Shown: positions 23,350 to 34,600, counted from the first letter of the stretch. The stretch: DNA of 64,000 bases from Ectobius pallidus (GCA_964059195.1 CAXKWD010000009.1:87703432-87767431); one strand, 5' to 3'. Numbers and translations are program-made. Notes: generated by a model not told the origin, from the sequence alone.

Positions 23350-24235
23350 ATGAATTCTTTCTGAAAGAATATTCATATAAAATCATTATTTCGTAATATT
23401 GCATTCTAAAACTATTTAACAGCATTTTCTTTGCAAACTAAGTTCTACCGACTACCAGTTTGACCAAAGGGAAACTCCAATTTGTTGAACATTGCTCTTG
23501 TACAATTAATTCAACGAAACATTTAATCGTGAGCAACAGGTATAAGGCTGGATTGTATAAAAATAATTTACAGAAGATAGCCTTTATGTTTCGTCATTAA
23601 CATGAGCATTTATTAGCAGAATGATAATTCTTTCACATTTGATCATTAATACTGTTACAGTAACAATAATGGTTAATTTTCGCCAAAAGTGGAGGATAAT
23701 AGCAAAAGAACGCTTAGCTAGCAGGTAAGCTATGGGATCTTGAAACTATTGCACATAACAGATTATCACAGACGCTCATTCGCTTGAGTGCAGTTGTACT
23801 GTATTTACACTTTCTCCGAGCTACGCCTCAACAATATTATGTTCTACGAACCTAGTAGAGATCTGGCATTATTCAAGTCTTTAAGTATTCTGTCAAATAG
23901 AAAACTTTGTTTGATTTCTTAGTTCAATTCTTGTCCATCCATAAGTCGCAATGAAAATTTAACATGGTCCCTAATGTTTCCGTTAAAAAAAAATTAAAAA
24001 CGAGCAACAGAAACACTTGCTATGCTGTAGTAATGCAGTTGGACATTCTGATAGTGTGTGACAGACTTCGAGCATGGTATCACAGTACTGTGAAACTTAT
24101 GTTTAAAACATGGAACAGTTGCTTATCTTTGGAGATCAAAAGACATAAATAACACTTTCTGAACAATAAAATTTCGAAGGTCATATAAACATTAATTTTT
24201 GAGCTAGGGGTATAATTTTTTAGATATACAAGCAT
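23350..24235. other. Unassigned sequence, possible 3' UTR or intron
   Basis: No further exon identified. If 23211-23345 is a last exon, the first part of this stretch would be its 3' untranslated region. Confidence 0.35.
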
Positions 24236-24298
24236 TCATGAACCACAGATTATTGTCTCTGTTGGACATTACATGAGAATATTATAGGAGAAAAATTC

Positions 24299-24372
24299 CT
24301 CCGATACCGGGACTTGAACCCAGGACCTTTGGCTATTCGCGCCAATACTCTACCAACTGAGCTAAGCCGGAG
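24299..24372 (-). tRNA. tRNA-like core of family S SINE (not a functional tRNA)
   Basis: Reads on the minus strand with D-arm TAGCTCAGTTGGTAGAG, loop GCGAATA and B-box GGTTCAAGTCC. T33 is replaced by C, and the core sits inside a multi-copy SINE. Confidence 0.6.
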
Positions 24373-24545
24373 TTCAATTCACAGCGCCAGATGGAACCTC
24401 TCTCCTATGACTGATTGCCCCAATGGTCTACCTCACAGACATGTGCCTCACAGTACTGCATATGACACAACTTGTCTGTCTCTGAGGTAGACCATTTGGG
24501 CAATCCGTCATAGGAGAGAGGTTCCATCTGGCGCTGTGAATTGAA

Positions 24546-24619
24546 CTCCGGCTTAGCTCAGTTGGTAGAGCATTGGCGCGAATAGCCAAAGGTCCTGGGT
24601 TCAAGTCCCAGTGTCGGAG
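24546..24619 (+). tRNA. tRNA-like core of family S SINE (best cloverleaf)
   Basis: 74 bases with all four arms pairing, including seven acceptor pairs with one G-T. It folds as a Phe(GAA)-like tRNA but has C33 and is repeated in at least five places with the same flanks, so SINE origin is preferred over a genuine tRNA gene. Confidence 0.6.
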
Positions 24620-24780
24620 GAATTTTTCTCCTAAGTTATAATATTCTCGTATAATTTTATTTTTTTTCTTAGAATGCGCAGAAATTTATGCTGAAGTTGA
24701 ATCCATTCTAATCACAACATTATTTTTCCGACTTATGGTCGGTTTTCCTTGGCAGGATCACATTTATAGTCATGTAGGGC

Positions 24781-25699
24781 CATAGGCGTAACCAGGCCGA
24801 CCATATGGGGGGGGGGTTATAACATCTGAAGAGGGGGCTTCCGGGGCCCTCCCCCCGGAAAATTTTAAAAATTAAGATTCACAATAACGAGTTTTAAGCT
24901 TCCCACGCTTTAAACTCATATTAAGTAATTTATAAGCAGATTTTTAAAAAAGGTGATATATAGAACACTCGCCATCATCAAATAAGGAGCAAGATAGCGA
25001 CTGCCTTGAAATTGCAGAATTATGACGTTTACGAGGAGGTGCACTGCATTGCCATGGATGGAGGAACACGAAGAGCAGACATCATTGCAATAGACAAAAA
25101 CCGATCAACTGGTTTAATAGTAGACCCTACAGTCCGCTTTGAGACTGAAGAAGATCAACCTGCAGCAGTTGATAATGAAAAAAAGAAGATATACGAACCA
25201 ACCATTGAGTACTTCAAGAACAAATATGATTTGAAAAATGTTGAAGTCATTGGACTAATGGTTGGTAGTAGGGGAACAATAACAAAGTTCTTCATTTCCT
25301 TCTGTAAACGTTTCTCATTGTCACAAAATCTGTACACTGAAGTGGCGTTATTATCACTTAAGGGATCCATCCAAATCTTAAGAAACCACCTGTACAATAA
25401 CAACAATTAAGCTGGACAGATTTACTTTTTTTTTCAAGTTTAATGGTTTTTACTACTGATTATTTGAATTTTCCTGTTATTATGTTTATGATCTAACTGA
25501 AAGCTTGTAATTTTTGTGTAAGTGTATACTTTGTTGAAAGATATTCTTTGTCTGCAAGGCAATCTGCGTTGTGCAGAAAGACTACAAAATAAATAAAATA
25601 AACACAATAATGAAATAAATAGTACAATTTTCCCTTTTTTAATCAATGGGGTGGGTTCAAACCCCCCCCCCCCCAAAAAAACCCCTCGTTACGCCTATG
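24781..25699. mobile_element. 919-bp terminal-inverted-repeat element with 8-bp target duplication
   Basis: The ends are perfect 12-bp inverted repeats (CATAGGCGTAAC at 24781-24792, GTTACGCCTATG at 25688-25699), followed inward by G-runs and matching C-runs. TGTAGGGC lies directly outside both ends (24773-24780 and 25700-25707). An 8-bp duplication fits the hAT superfamily or P elements. The interior holds the 3' end of an R2-like retrotransposon, so this is either a non-autonomous DNA element that took up a LINE fragment or a DNA element hit by one. No transposase is encoded. Confidence 0.8.
24964..25410 (+). pseudogene. R2-like LINE fragment: restriction-like endonuclease domain
   Basis: A 148-codon open frame starts after a TAG and has no own start. 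It begins NTRHHQIRSKIATALK, typical of the zinc-knuckle edge in R2-type proteins, then YDVYEEVHCIAMDGGTRRAD, IIAIDKNRSTGLIVDPTVRF and NKYDLKNVEVIGLMVGSRGT. The spaced acidic residues in RRADIIAID and LIVDPTVRFE match the catalytic core of the restriction-like endonuclease that nicks the target in R2-group elements. The frame ends naturally at TAA. The reverse transcriptase is absent. The 3' side (25411-25640) has AATAAA-rich sequence resembling the element's untranslated tail. It is intact over its length, so the insertion or capture is not very old. Confidence 0.8.
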
Positions 25700-25871
25700 T
25701 GTAGGGCTATTTCTGCTAGAATTTAGAAATGAGTATTAACTTATACCTATAAAAGCGCCCTCTATCCATTAGGATAATTTTTGCTGTAATGTTATATCGC
25801 CCAAAGAAGGTATATGGGCAAACAAAATTTATTTAATAAACATTCAGTATTGAGATTAGTGAGTAGCTCAC

Positions 25872-26304
25872 CATTAGCAGCTTCAGGCGGTATCGTGGTC
25901 AGCAAATACAGAGTGCCAGGCAGAGCACCATTCCTTCTGGCGACCTCCCGGGCACAATGCCCACAACACTGGGGGCAGCAGGGGGCGGCACCGCTTGCGG
26001 CCCCGCCGGTTGCAGGTTCAAACAGAGTTAAGTCCAGGCCCTCCAGATCGCTCTCGTCGCCTTCACCACAGGTATCTGAGAAGGGCTCGAAGTCAACTTC
26101 GCCGCTCACCACACAACCGTCTTCGTCCTCTTCTTCGCTCAGAGCCACCTGCGGGGGAGGCGTCGTGGAGTTGGACGACCCGGGGTCAAGGTAGTCACGC
26201 CACGATCCGCGCACTCTTCTCACTTCGCGTTGAGGAGATCCTGGTACCCTAAGTACATCTTCTCCTTCGCTATTGACCGACATGGTGGGCAAGGCATCGG
26301 ACAT
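25872..26304 (-). CDS. Candidate first coding exon, unknown acidic Cys-containing protein
   Basis: A 144-codon frame starts at ATG 26304 and runs to a donor read on minus as AATG|GTGAGC; the splice phase is 1. A second in-frame ATG (26283, context CCCACCATGT) has the better Kozak sequence, so the true start could be residue 8. GC and CpG content stand far above the flanks, as for a 5' exon with a CpG-rich promoter. Residues 20-40 are basic (PQREVRRVRGSWRDYLDP), 56-62 acidic (EEEDEDG), 80-97 acidic (GEGDESDLEGLDLTLFEP), then a Gly/Ala linker and a cysteine cluster CCPQCCGHC at 109-117, and a hydrophobic-leaning end (GALPGTLYLLTTIPPEAAN). I cannot name the family. The exon continues open beyond the donor, but that part loses the codon bias. 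The next exon would lie below 25866. Confidence 0.65.
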
Positions 26305-27540
26305 TATTTCAAATCACGAGCTTTAGCACTGAATATTGTATTTCATTAAGGACTCGTTTAAACTGCACAGTAATTGAACGGTTTCGTAAATCTGCATTTT
26401 ATCACTGTACACAGATTACTACATTAGTTCGTGTAAATGCAACACATTTCTGTATCCACAACGTATACAAAAATATTTTCTCCAAAATATGTCACGATCA
26501 AATTAAAAAAGTGTGCTGTTTATAAAGACCACTGCCAACGAGTAAGTAATCAATTTTAGCTCCACGTAAAAGTGAAGACTTCTCAACTTCACCTCATTGT
26601 AAATTGGCGTAAAAATTATTTTCTTCCCTTCTGTATGAACACCGCCACTATTTCTTCCGCTGGTAACAACACACTGCCTTAAGTTAATATTGTAAAATAA
26701 TGGCCAAAGCATTAACACTTTATGTAGCTAAACACATGTTTGGAAAATATTGCTGTTGTTTATAGTAAAATTGTAAAAAGTTGTTTTAAGAGTTAAGAAA
26801 CATTTTATTACACTCGCAATTTTCATAATACTATACCCACTTCCTTTAAAACTTTTTTACTTTATAATTTTTATTTAGTTATATTTAGTAAATACGAAAT
26901 TCTGTAATGCCAAGTCCACTTTTATTCTGTAGCAAAGTTTAGAATCCTCTCTGTAGGATTAAAAAATAATAATAATTAATTTGGGTTTATGTTTAAGTTA
27001 CACATCGATAGGCATCTTCGTTTCTAGATCCAATTTCACTCCTCTGAAGAAATAATGGTTTTAAAAAGTCCTGTCGACAGCTTTATAAAGAAATTCAACA
27101 TTTGTAAATTATCGTGGAAACAACTCAGAATCTTTACAGTTCAATCAGAAAGGACATCGTAATTCGTCTTTCCGCTCGATGTCATTTGGACAGTCACAGC
27201 TGGAATTAACAACTGTTATGTTCGACTTTGTGATCTGTAAAATAAAAGATTGTCGTGTTTGAAACTCAAGCATGATAAAGATAACGGCACTTAAAGTAAT
27301 TCTCAGAACGAAGCTGCAGACGAAACTCGTTGGAAAGAGAAACGATAATCGTGAGTAACAACAATGAGCAGTGTCTTACGTGGTCGGGTTAGCTAATGCA
27401 TTTTGTATGCCCTCCTATTTAGGATGGCCTACATTCTTTGCGTGGAAGTCAATGTGAGAATATTAGAATCGTGAACGTGGATTTTTTTTCTGTAAAGCGA
27501 TATCAACACATAAGCCGGCCTGAATTGAATACTGTACTCC
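26305..27540. promoter_or_regulatory. Upstream region of the 26.3 kb exon; otherwise unassigned
   Basis: If the minus-strand exon at 25872-26304 is genuine, its promoter and 5' UTR lie at the start of this stretch. I see no confident TATA box or initiator. The rest is AT-rich without exons or repeats I can name. Confidence 0.3.
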
Positions 27541-27551
27541 TAAAATAACAC

Positions 27552-27730
27552 AATAGTCCGTCGCCGTGGGTGAGTCGGTAGCGCGCCTGCCTTCCACACC
27601 GGCGGCCCGGGTTCGATTCCCGGCCGGGTCGGGGATTTTTCAGTAGTGAAAAACCCTTTCCCGGGTTCAGCACTGGGTAGGTTAAGATAATGCATATTGT
27701 GCGCGATTCCTTGATTATAAAATAGCACAT
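27552..27730 (+). mobile_element. tRNA-derived SINE (family G)
   Basis: The head has an A-box-like TGGGTGAGTCGGTAGCGCG and a perfect B-box GGTTCGATTCC at tRNA spacing, with a TTCCA anticodon region (Gly-like). It runs into a non-tRNA body (GGGGATTTTTCAGTAGTGAA, then GGTTCAGCACTGGGTAGG). Peptides such as RPGIEPGPPVWKAGALPT arising from it on the minus strand are typical of insect SINEs and not a gene. Confidence 0.8.
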
Positions 27731-27937
27731 TCTGTTTTGAGATGCATTTCTACCAACTGTATGCACGTGTCCTGTGTTCGACCGTGCAAGTCCATGCCAA
27801 TCTTTCAGTGTATTTTGTCCAAAAGTAATATTTTCATAAGAATAAAATGGGACTCTCTTGCTGCTGTCTATGAAAAGCAAAAATATAATATGAATTTTTA
27901 TTTTTCGTTTAAATATCACCCGGGGATGTGACATGAA

Positions 27938-28551
27938 TAGACCTGGGATTTTAAGGCAAATGCCTATTTTGTTCCTTATGAAATAACATGAAGATTTTTA
28001 AATATGTGGACGTTTCATGATAAATCACTTACATTTATAGAGTTTTATAGTGCTCTAAAATGCTTATTTGGACCTTTAGAGTCTATTTTACTATTTTAGT
28101 GCCTAAAATCCCTATTTTGTACATTTAAAATAAAATTCAACTAGGCTACTGCAGTTTTTACAATCTTATAATGGGTTTTTCACAGAAACATGATTATTCC
28201 AAACAATTGTCGCTAAAGGAATATTGACTGAAGGGGGAAGGGGAGGATTAAGGGGAAAGGACTACTGTGTCAAGTCACCAGTGAAAGAACATCTGTTTAA
28301 GTGAATATAGTTCGTGATGCCTAATTTTGCATTTAATTCTGTTAAGAATAGGTAACGTTTCTTGCAGTAAAAAAAGGCCATGTTACAGTTTAAGTGTATA
28401 ATGTAATATTTTGAAGTCTATTTCCTGTCTATCTACACATTTTAAACATATTTAAGTGCCTATCTTCTCTTTTAAAAGCCTATTTACTTCTTTTAAAAGC
28501 CTATTTTAGGCGCCTAAAACTATTTTTTTAGAGCCTAAAATCCCAGGTCTA
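27938..28551 (+). mobile_element. 614-bp hAT-like MITE, complete copy
   Basis: The ends are inverted repeats, TAGACCTGGGATTTTA on the left and TAAAATCCCAGGTCTA on the right. The 8-bp GACATGAA flanks both (27930-27937 and 28552-28559), the signature of a hAT-type insertion. Both subterminal regions are crowded with GCCTATTTT/GCCTAAAAT words, a pattern expected for transposase binding sites. No transposase ORF. The copy at 1-512 is a second member. Confidence 0.85.
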
Positions 28552-28559
28552 GACATGAA

Positions 28560-30512
28560 GCATGTCAACGACTTTCTCTTACACTTACTAGCACTTTACA
28601 TGACGAAAAGTTCGTCTCCCCTCCGAAATTTCACAGCATATCATTAAATCGGTGCAAAAATTTCGTCCACTCCCCCTTCCCTCGAAAAAATGCTTTAGTT
28701 TTTTTCTCAACTAATACAAAGCCAAAAGCTATGAATAAGGTATCAGTGGATAGGTTCATTACCGTTTTATGGCATAGAATTACTCGCTACTCATCATTTG
28801 TACAAACTCAGGCTTAAGTCCTACCATTGCGTGAGGCTGAAACAACTAAATAAGCACTCCCCGCAATGCGGCCTCTTATTCCATGTCAAAATTTTAAGTG
28901 ATAAAACAATATTGCAAATCCCAGGGCAGAGAATGTTACATGAATGCATTACATCACATTTTTATTTACGTAGATTTCTATTATTATTGTTGATTTATAG
29001 AAATGAATTCTATCGTTAGCTTTTCTAATTTGATCGATTAAATCTAATATCAATATCTTGGAATTTTCCAGCCAGCTGCAAACAGTTACCGCGGAGACTG
29101 TACATTGGCTTCATTACCACGCAGTGAGAATTCCTTATGATGAGTTTTGTGTAAGATTTTTGTTATAATTTAATATGAAAATTTTAAGCAAATAATGTGT
29201 TTTAATGTAAACTGACTATGGTATGTTAGAAGTTCGTAAAAAATCCTATGCACTGATACCTTATTGATTGTCATAGGTTCTGCATTTAAAGGGACGTTGA
29301 CAACAGAAATAATACATAGGCCTTTGATCATGATAACCCTGATTTTTTGTTTATATATCCCCCACCAACAGCTTTAGCACTTGTTCGAAGAAACTTCGCA
29401 CAACTAGAGGTTTGTTCCGAGAAGACAATTGTTCCTAGAGTCATATGAAATTAAATTTTTTTATGGAAAGTATTTTTTTATCAAATATGAGTAGCCTATA
29501 ATTGACAATACACGTTTCGAAGATGGGGTTTTCAATCTGACTCTGCCTTTCCAATTTACCTTATGTTTGGCTGTTGTTTGTTTCAGCCGTTGACGCTTGC
29601 AATCAGTTGCATATACTGTACTACCAAAATATTTCGCGTTTTTGTAATTTGTTCAAATTAGTTATTCAGTGTGTGTCGTTTATTTATTTAATTTACGTAT
29701 TCATTTATTTTATTTTGCATACATAAAAGGGATTACGTTGTGATATAATTATTACATGTAAAGAACAAATAAGAGATGAGTAGTTCTACATAATTCCCCC
29801 AAAATATATAGGCTCTTTATAAAAATAATGACGACTAAAATTTTTGATTTGGCTAAAGCCCAGTCTTGAAATTTAGTGCCCTGAACTAGAGGGGGGGGGG
29901 AAAGGAGAAATCAAAGTACCTATATTAGGTCAGTTGTTTAAAATGTTATTAATTTTCGATGTGAATTCGGAATAAGTGTTTCCTGGATATTAAAATCATC
30001 ACCATCAATAACAAAATCAATAGTTCTATGCTGACAGCTGAAATATTATAAACAAAACCCTGTGTAATCAGCTTCACATGAGGCCTTGTAGGAACAGGTG
30101 AGAATAGCGACAGTTTTGTTCAAGTTCATGGCAGTGTGTCGGCGTGATTACATAACAATTAGAATGTGGTAGTGCTAGCCTTGAGCCATGCGTATTAGCT
30201 TCCGTAGTACTGTATGCACTGTACTTCCGCGCCGCCCGGTAACATATCAAATGGACTGACAAAAATAGCGGAAATTAATAGCAACTTTTCGGACAATTGA
30301 CCAGCACTCGTGATAAAAGGCAATGAAACAAACTGAATCAAATGGGAGAAAGTGTGTGTCAACCAGAATTTATGCCCTGGTTATTAACAATGAGGAAATT
30401 GATGTTCTACCTAAAATCACGATCGTTATTCTCTCATAGTTTATCATTTTATACATACAAAAAAAAATAGCTATGTGAAATTTATTACGGCAAAAGATGT
30501 TTAGTGTAGACT
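28560..30512. other. Unassigned sequence
   Basis: No credible exon or structured repeat. A G-run lies at 29890 and there are short AT-rich simple repeats. Confidence 0.4.
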
Positions 30513-31165
30513 CAGGGCCGTAGCTAGGCGGTGGCAAAATGGGCCCCCGCCAAGGGCGCAGGTACAGAGAGGGCGCAAAATTAACCATGAAAAATCCCGC
30601 CTTTTTTTCAGACTGGTGCAATTTATCAAGCAATAAAAATTCCACGTTAATGGAAGAATCTTTCAGGTTATTAAAAATTACTGCACGTGAACTATCTGTA
30701 GTATTATGACGATTGTCCACAAACAAAAACAGTCATGCAACGTTCTTTAATTAACACGTTTTTTATTGACAGGGTATGATAACATAAATCATGAACAGTA
30801 TGGAAAGATATAACAATAAAAATTAAAATGTGCGTTATTATTGAGATGAAAGTGGTTAAACTATTCGACATTTTAGTAGGCCTCAGGCCTATTATGTAAT
30901 TTACTTTTGATACTAGATGTTATTATTTAATTCTTTTTTAAGTAGTTCAATCGTCTGAAAATAAGGTTTTTGTACCTGAAAGTCCAACACTTAGTTCATT
31001 TTCAAATTGAGGTTTAGGTTTTCTTTGATAATAACAGTGTTTTTGTATTAAAATAATAAACAATTTTACAGAAATTAAAAAAAAAATTGTCCAGGCTCCC
31101 CAGTATTGGAGGGCGCAGATTTGTCAAACTCGCCAAGGGCGCAGAAGGACTTTGCTACGGCCCTG
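30513..31165. mobile_element. hAT-like terminal-inverted-repeat element
   Basis: The left end reads CAGGGCCGTAGC and the right end GCTACGGCCCTG, a perfect 12-bp inverted repeat; with the outer CT/AG the match is 14 bases. Subterminal blocks are also mirrored and repeated (GCCAAGGGCGCAG at 30551 and 31132). The flanks share AGTGTAG (30503-30509 and 31165-31171), close to but not a clean 8-bp duplication. CAGGG-type ends are common in hAT elements. No coding capacity. Confidence 0.65.
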
Positions 31166-31480
31166 AGTGTAGTAGCCTTATCGATTTTAACAAATTTCAC
31201 GTAGGCAGTATCATTGAAAGTTTCGACTTTGACACTTTGTGGGATTTGCTTGTAGGCCTATCGCAGGAGAACAAAATATATATTAAATGAAGACAATATA
31301 ATTTAAATATATACCTGTCTTGCTCAATTTGTTTCTAATTACAGTTTGGCCTAGACGATTCTATGTAGACACCTACTTCAGAGCAATCTTCTTGGTACCG
31401 GTAGTTAAAACTTGAATTAAAATGCAATGCCATTTCCTAACATTCCATTTAAAAACAATTAAAAATAAACATTTAGTAAA
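31166..31480. other. Unassigned sequence
   Basis: Nothing definite seen. Confidence 0.4.
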
Positions 31481-31670
31481 GTAGCCCAAGTGGTTGAAGA
31501 TACTTTGCCATAAACCAGAATACCGCGGGTTCGACACTGTCAAAGTCAGTTCGATTGGCCTAATATCTGGAAGCAAATTGACCATGGGATCCATCCAGTT
31601 TCTACTCCTTGATTTAGGCTGAAAACCTTACCACCTTCATGTGCCGAATGTAAAAAATAAAACTAAAATA
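31481..31670 (+). mobile_element. tRNA-derived SINE-like repeat joined to family P end
   Basis: TAGCCCAAGTGGTTGAAGAT is A-box-like and CGCGGGTTCGACACTGTC B-box-like at about tRNA spacing. It ends with CCTTACCACCTTCATGTGCCGAATGT, the complement of the block in the family P repeats at 1600 and 4840, followed by an A-rich tail. Confidence 0.6.
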
Positions 31671-32790
31671 AAACCAATTATTTTTATAAAATTTAAAAAA
31701 TCCGGAAGTCGCAACATCCAGGATACCCTATGTAAGATTCACCAAGACTCGTATAGGCATATAGGGAGGATTTTACTTACTTTTACAGAAAATGCGTGAA
31801 TTGTACAGTTAGAACCTCCTATAGATAATAGCATCTGAATTTTGTTTTATTTGGCATTTACTTTTTTTTTTTTTTTTGCGAAAATAACAAATCTGTAGAC
31901 CTAATAAGTAATAAGGAATTGTAAGTAATTGTTTAATTTTGAAGCTGCAATTATTTGTTTTCTAGTATGCTTGGGACTAAGTGGAACCCATAAATGAAGG
32001 AAGTCGCAAATGCCTATGTAATACACCCTAAATAATTAAATAAATAAATGTCTTTATACAATACCATAAGACTATTGCTTTCGCTATTGTGGTAAATATT
32101 TTAAACTGTCAAAATTCAACAGTTTCCTCAAGACGTCTATTGTATTAATATAGCTATTCTATGAAGTGCATTGCGTGAATTTATTCTATAGAGGGCAAAT
32201 ATCTTCTTCCTGTCTGAAATATGGAAATCATGGTTACAGAGATTAACAAAAAATAGCAGTACAAAGCCCATGAATGAGATCTGAATTAATGTATGGTAAT
32301 CCACTTTATGAAAACAGGTTTCATGCGGCTTTTGTTACGATATATACTGTCATTTGAATCCCGACCACACACACACAGCCGGTTTAAACCTATAATATAC
32401 GACTCGCGTCACACAAACCCTCTTTCCATCGCGTATTGTTTTCTCTTTCCAACAATATTTACAACTTTTAGATACTCATTATATCCTTTATTTAAAGAAT
32501 AAACTATTAATTAGTATTTCTACTATGTTAAAACATATTCCGGCATAGTGAGCATGATATAAAACACTAATAAAAACACTTTACATGATAGTAAATTTCC
32601 ACATCGATAGTAAGGTACGGTATTGTTAACTTCACTTCCACTTTATATAACACCACTCACTGTAATTAAAAATCTCTTGCGCTGGATAAAGGCTATGTAA
32701 ACAAATTGACACTCGAAACAAACAACTCATCTAATCGCACATGGAAACAATTTCCAAGTGAAGACGATGAAAACAAAAGCGTAACCACAA
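31671..32790. other. Unassigned sequence
   Basis: Poly(T) at about 31861 and a short CA run at 32368. No exon or named repeat. Confidence 0.4.
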
Positions 32791-32799
32791 GGAATGCTT

Positions 32800-33025
32800 G
32801 GTTTTACGTTTCACTGGTCGCCATGGTTACCAGGAAGCTGTAGCAGATGACACGTCTGTAACGCCGTTACTTGTAACCTATAACGCGGTGACGATGTTCG
32901 CTTGTCCAGCGTTAACACATGACTGCAGACGGCGTGCAGCGAGAAGGCACCTGTTCAATGGAGCCCGGGCTCCGGCTCCACCCGAAATGCTACGATCCGG
33001 GCCGATCGCATCTAACAGTTTGTTT
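32800..33025. promoter_or_regulatory. GC- and CpG-rich island, possible promoter or 5' exon
   Basis: Composition changes sharply to GC-rich with many CpG, including CAGACGGCGTGCAGCGAGAA, GAGCCCGGGCTCCGGCTCCA and GATCCGGGCCGATCGCATC. Open frames exist on both strands across it (plus from 32798, minus from 33060), as expected for GC-rich DNA and not proof of coding. It includes a GAGCCCGGGCTC palindrome. Could be a promoter with a non-coding first exon, or a buried GC-rich repeat. Confidence 0.35.
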
Positions 33026-34566
33026 ATATTGTTGACAGGGCAATCCTTTCTTTTTAACATTCCTCATCTTGACTTCTTGACATAAAGTACTTACATTCTT
33101 ATACATACATATAGTTGAGTCATCGATTACAATGTAGGCTTTATAATACAGACCATCACAGAACCCAAAACATTGAAAGTAGAACCTATATTTTGTCTTT
33201 CTTTATCTTTATATTTGGTTTTTCTTCAAGATTAAATCTATTCAGCAATCAACAACAACAGTATTTCTCGAAATAAGGTTGGGAAGTATGTTTCAATAGA
33301 ATCGAGGGGGGGGGGTCGAGATGAAGTTGGGTTCTTCTGTTTTCGAGATTATGTTATACATTTCACACACACATTTACGCCATACTATTTTTCGGACGAT
33401 GGTAATTTAAATAAATATATTTTTAAATGTTATATTGACTTTCGTTAAAGATTAATTTAGTTTCTTTCGGAATAATATTCTAACGAGGCTTTAATTATTA
33501 TTATTATTATTATTATTACTATGATAGTTGTTGTTCTATGTACATACAACTTCGTTATTGTGTTTTGTATCTCTGAGGAAGTAGTAGGAGTAAATTTCGG
33601 CCAAGTTTGATTTTAATCGTAGAATTTTTGGTAAAAATGATTGTTGACATGGCAAAAATTTTCCTCATGCGATGAAATGTAGTAATACAGAAAGTGTGAT
33701 ATTTTGAGGAGTCATAGAAGTTTATGATCCGAGTTTCTGTGTTAAAAACTACGATCAGCATAAACCTGAGTATTAATACTGAAGGTTATAAAAATTGCGA
33801 ATTAAAAAAATACTTGAATAGTGTTTCTATTGTATATTCTGGATGTGAGCATTAATATTCATAAAAATAGTCATAGTAATACACAAATTAAAATGTTTCG
33901 CCAGTAGGCCATACAACTATTGATGAGCAACCGTTTTCTATTGTTGATGTTTTTTGGCGTTTGTTCATTTTAATTTATATTAATTTTAATGCATATGATA
34001 CATGATGACGTAGCGGGGGTGAGTCATGGTAAGTGAATATCCAATTCGGCATTTGCCTTCACGACTTTGGAAACCATTAAAAACTCTATACTAAGTCAAA
34101 ATGGCCGGGCACGGGATTGAATTCTGAATCTCCCGAACGCGAGTAGGCCTACAAGACGCTTCGCTCAACATTTTTTCTTTTGTTTGTGTAGCAACCATGG
34201 TATATGTGAGATTATGTTACGATCCATGACAATAATATCGGTAAGTATTAAAAATCAGACTCATTAAGGTTACCCGTTTATAAAAATCTGATGTGATACA
34301 GTCACATAACTTCCTCTACCCTAAACAACTTACGCGCTTCAAATTATGTTACAAAATAAGAGCCGTTTAGCAGAAGTTGCGTATTAAATTGTTTCAGCCT
34401 CATTTAAATGCAACACATGGCCAAAAAGCTTGGTACAAATGATAGCTGGCTTATAACTACCCTTCTAAGAACTTTTTCGAAAAAAATATTTCAAATAAAA
34501 ATGTTAGCTCTTAGTATAAGCACCTCGTGTACAAAATTTAAGCAAATTCGTTAAGAGCATTTTCCG

Positions 34567-34600
<34 letters not shown>

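Larger units (their letters stand above)
24236..24640. mobile_element. Palindromic pair of family S SINEs, head to head
   Basis: Two tRNA-like cores face each other: 24299-24372 on minus and 24546-24619 on plus. The arms include the leader (GTTCCATCTGGCGCTGTGAA and its complement) and a shared outer block with GGTAGACCATT, GGCAATC and TCATAGGAGAGAG. They meet at a centre near 24445-24475 (GCCTCACAGTACTGCATATG). The plus-strand core forms a full cloverleaf: acceptor CTCCGGC/GTCGGAG, anticodon loop GCGAATA (GAA, Phe-like, with C at position 33), T-arm CTGGG/CCCAG. A transcript of the whole unit would fold into one long hairpin. Confidence 0.85.

Noticed and set aside
24546..24619. Functional tRNA-Phe gene
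   Set aside because: C at position 33, and several copies with the same SINE flanks and target duplications; a host tRNA-Phe has a different acceptor stem.
25814..26252. Plus-strand ORFs opposite the 26 kb exon
   Set aside because: Shadow frames of a GC-rich minus-strand exon that has start, Kozak context and donor.
27503..27934. 143-codon minus-strand ORF with SNPGRRCGRQARYRLTHG
   Set aside because: The distinctive peptide comes from the tRNA-derived SINE head at 27552; the remainder is low-complexity by-product.
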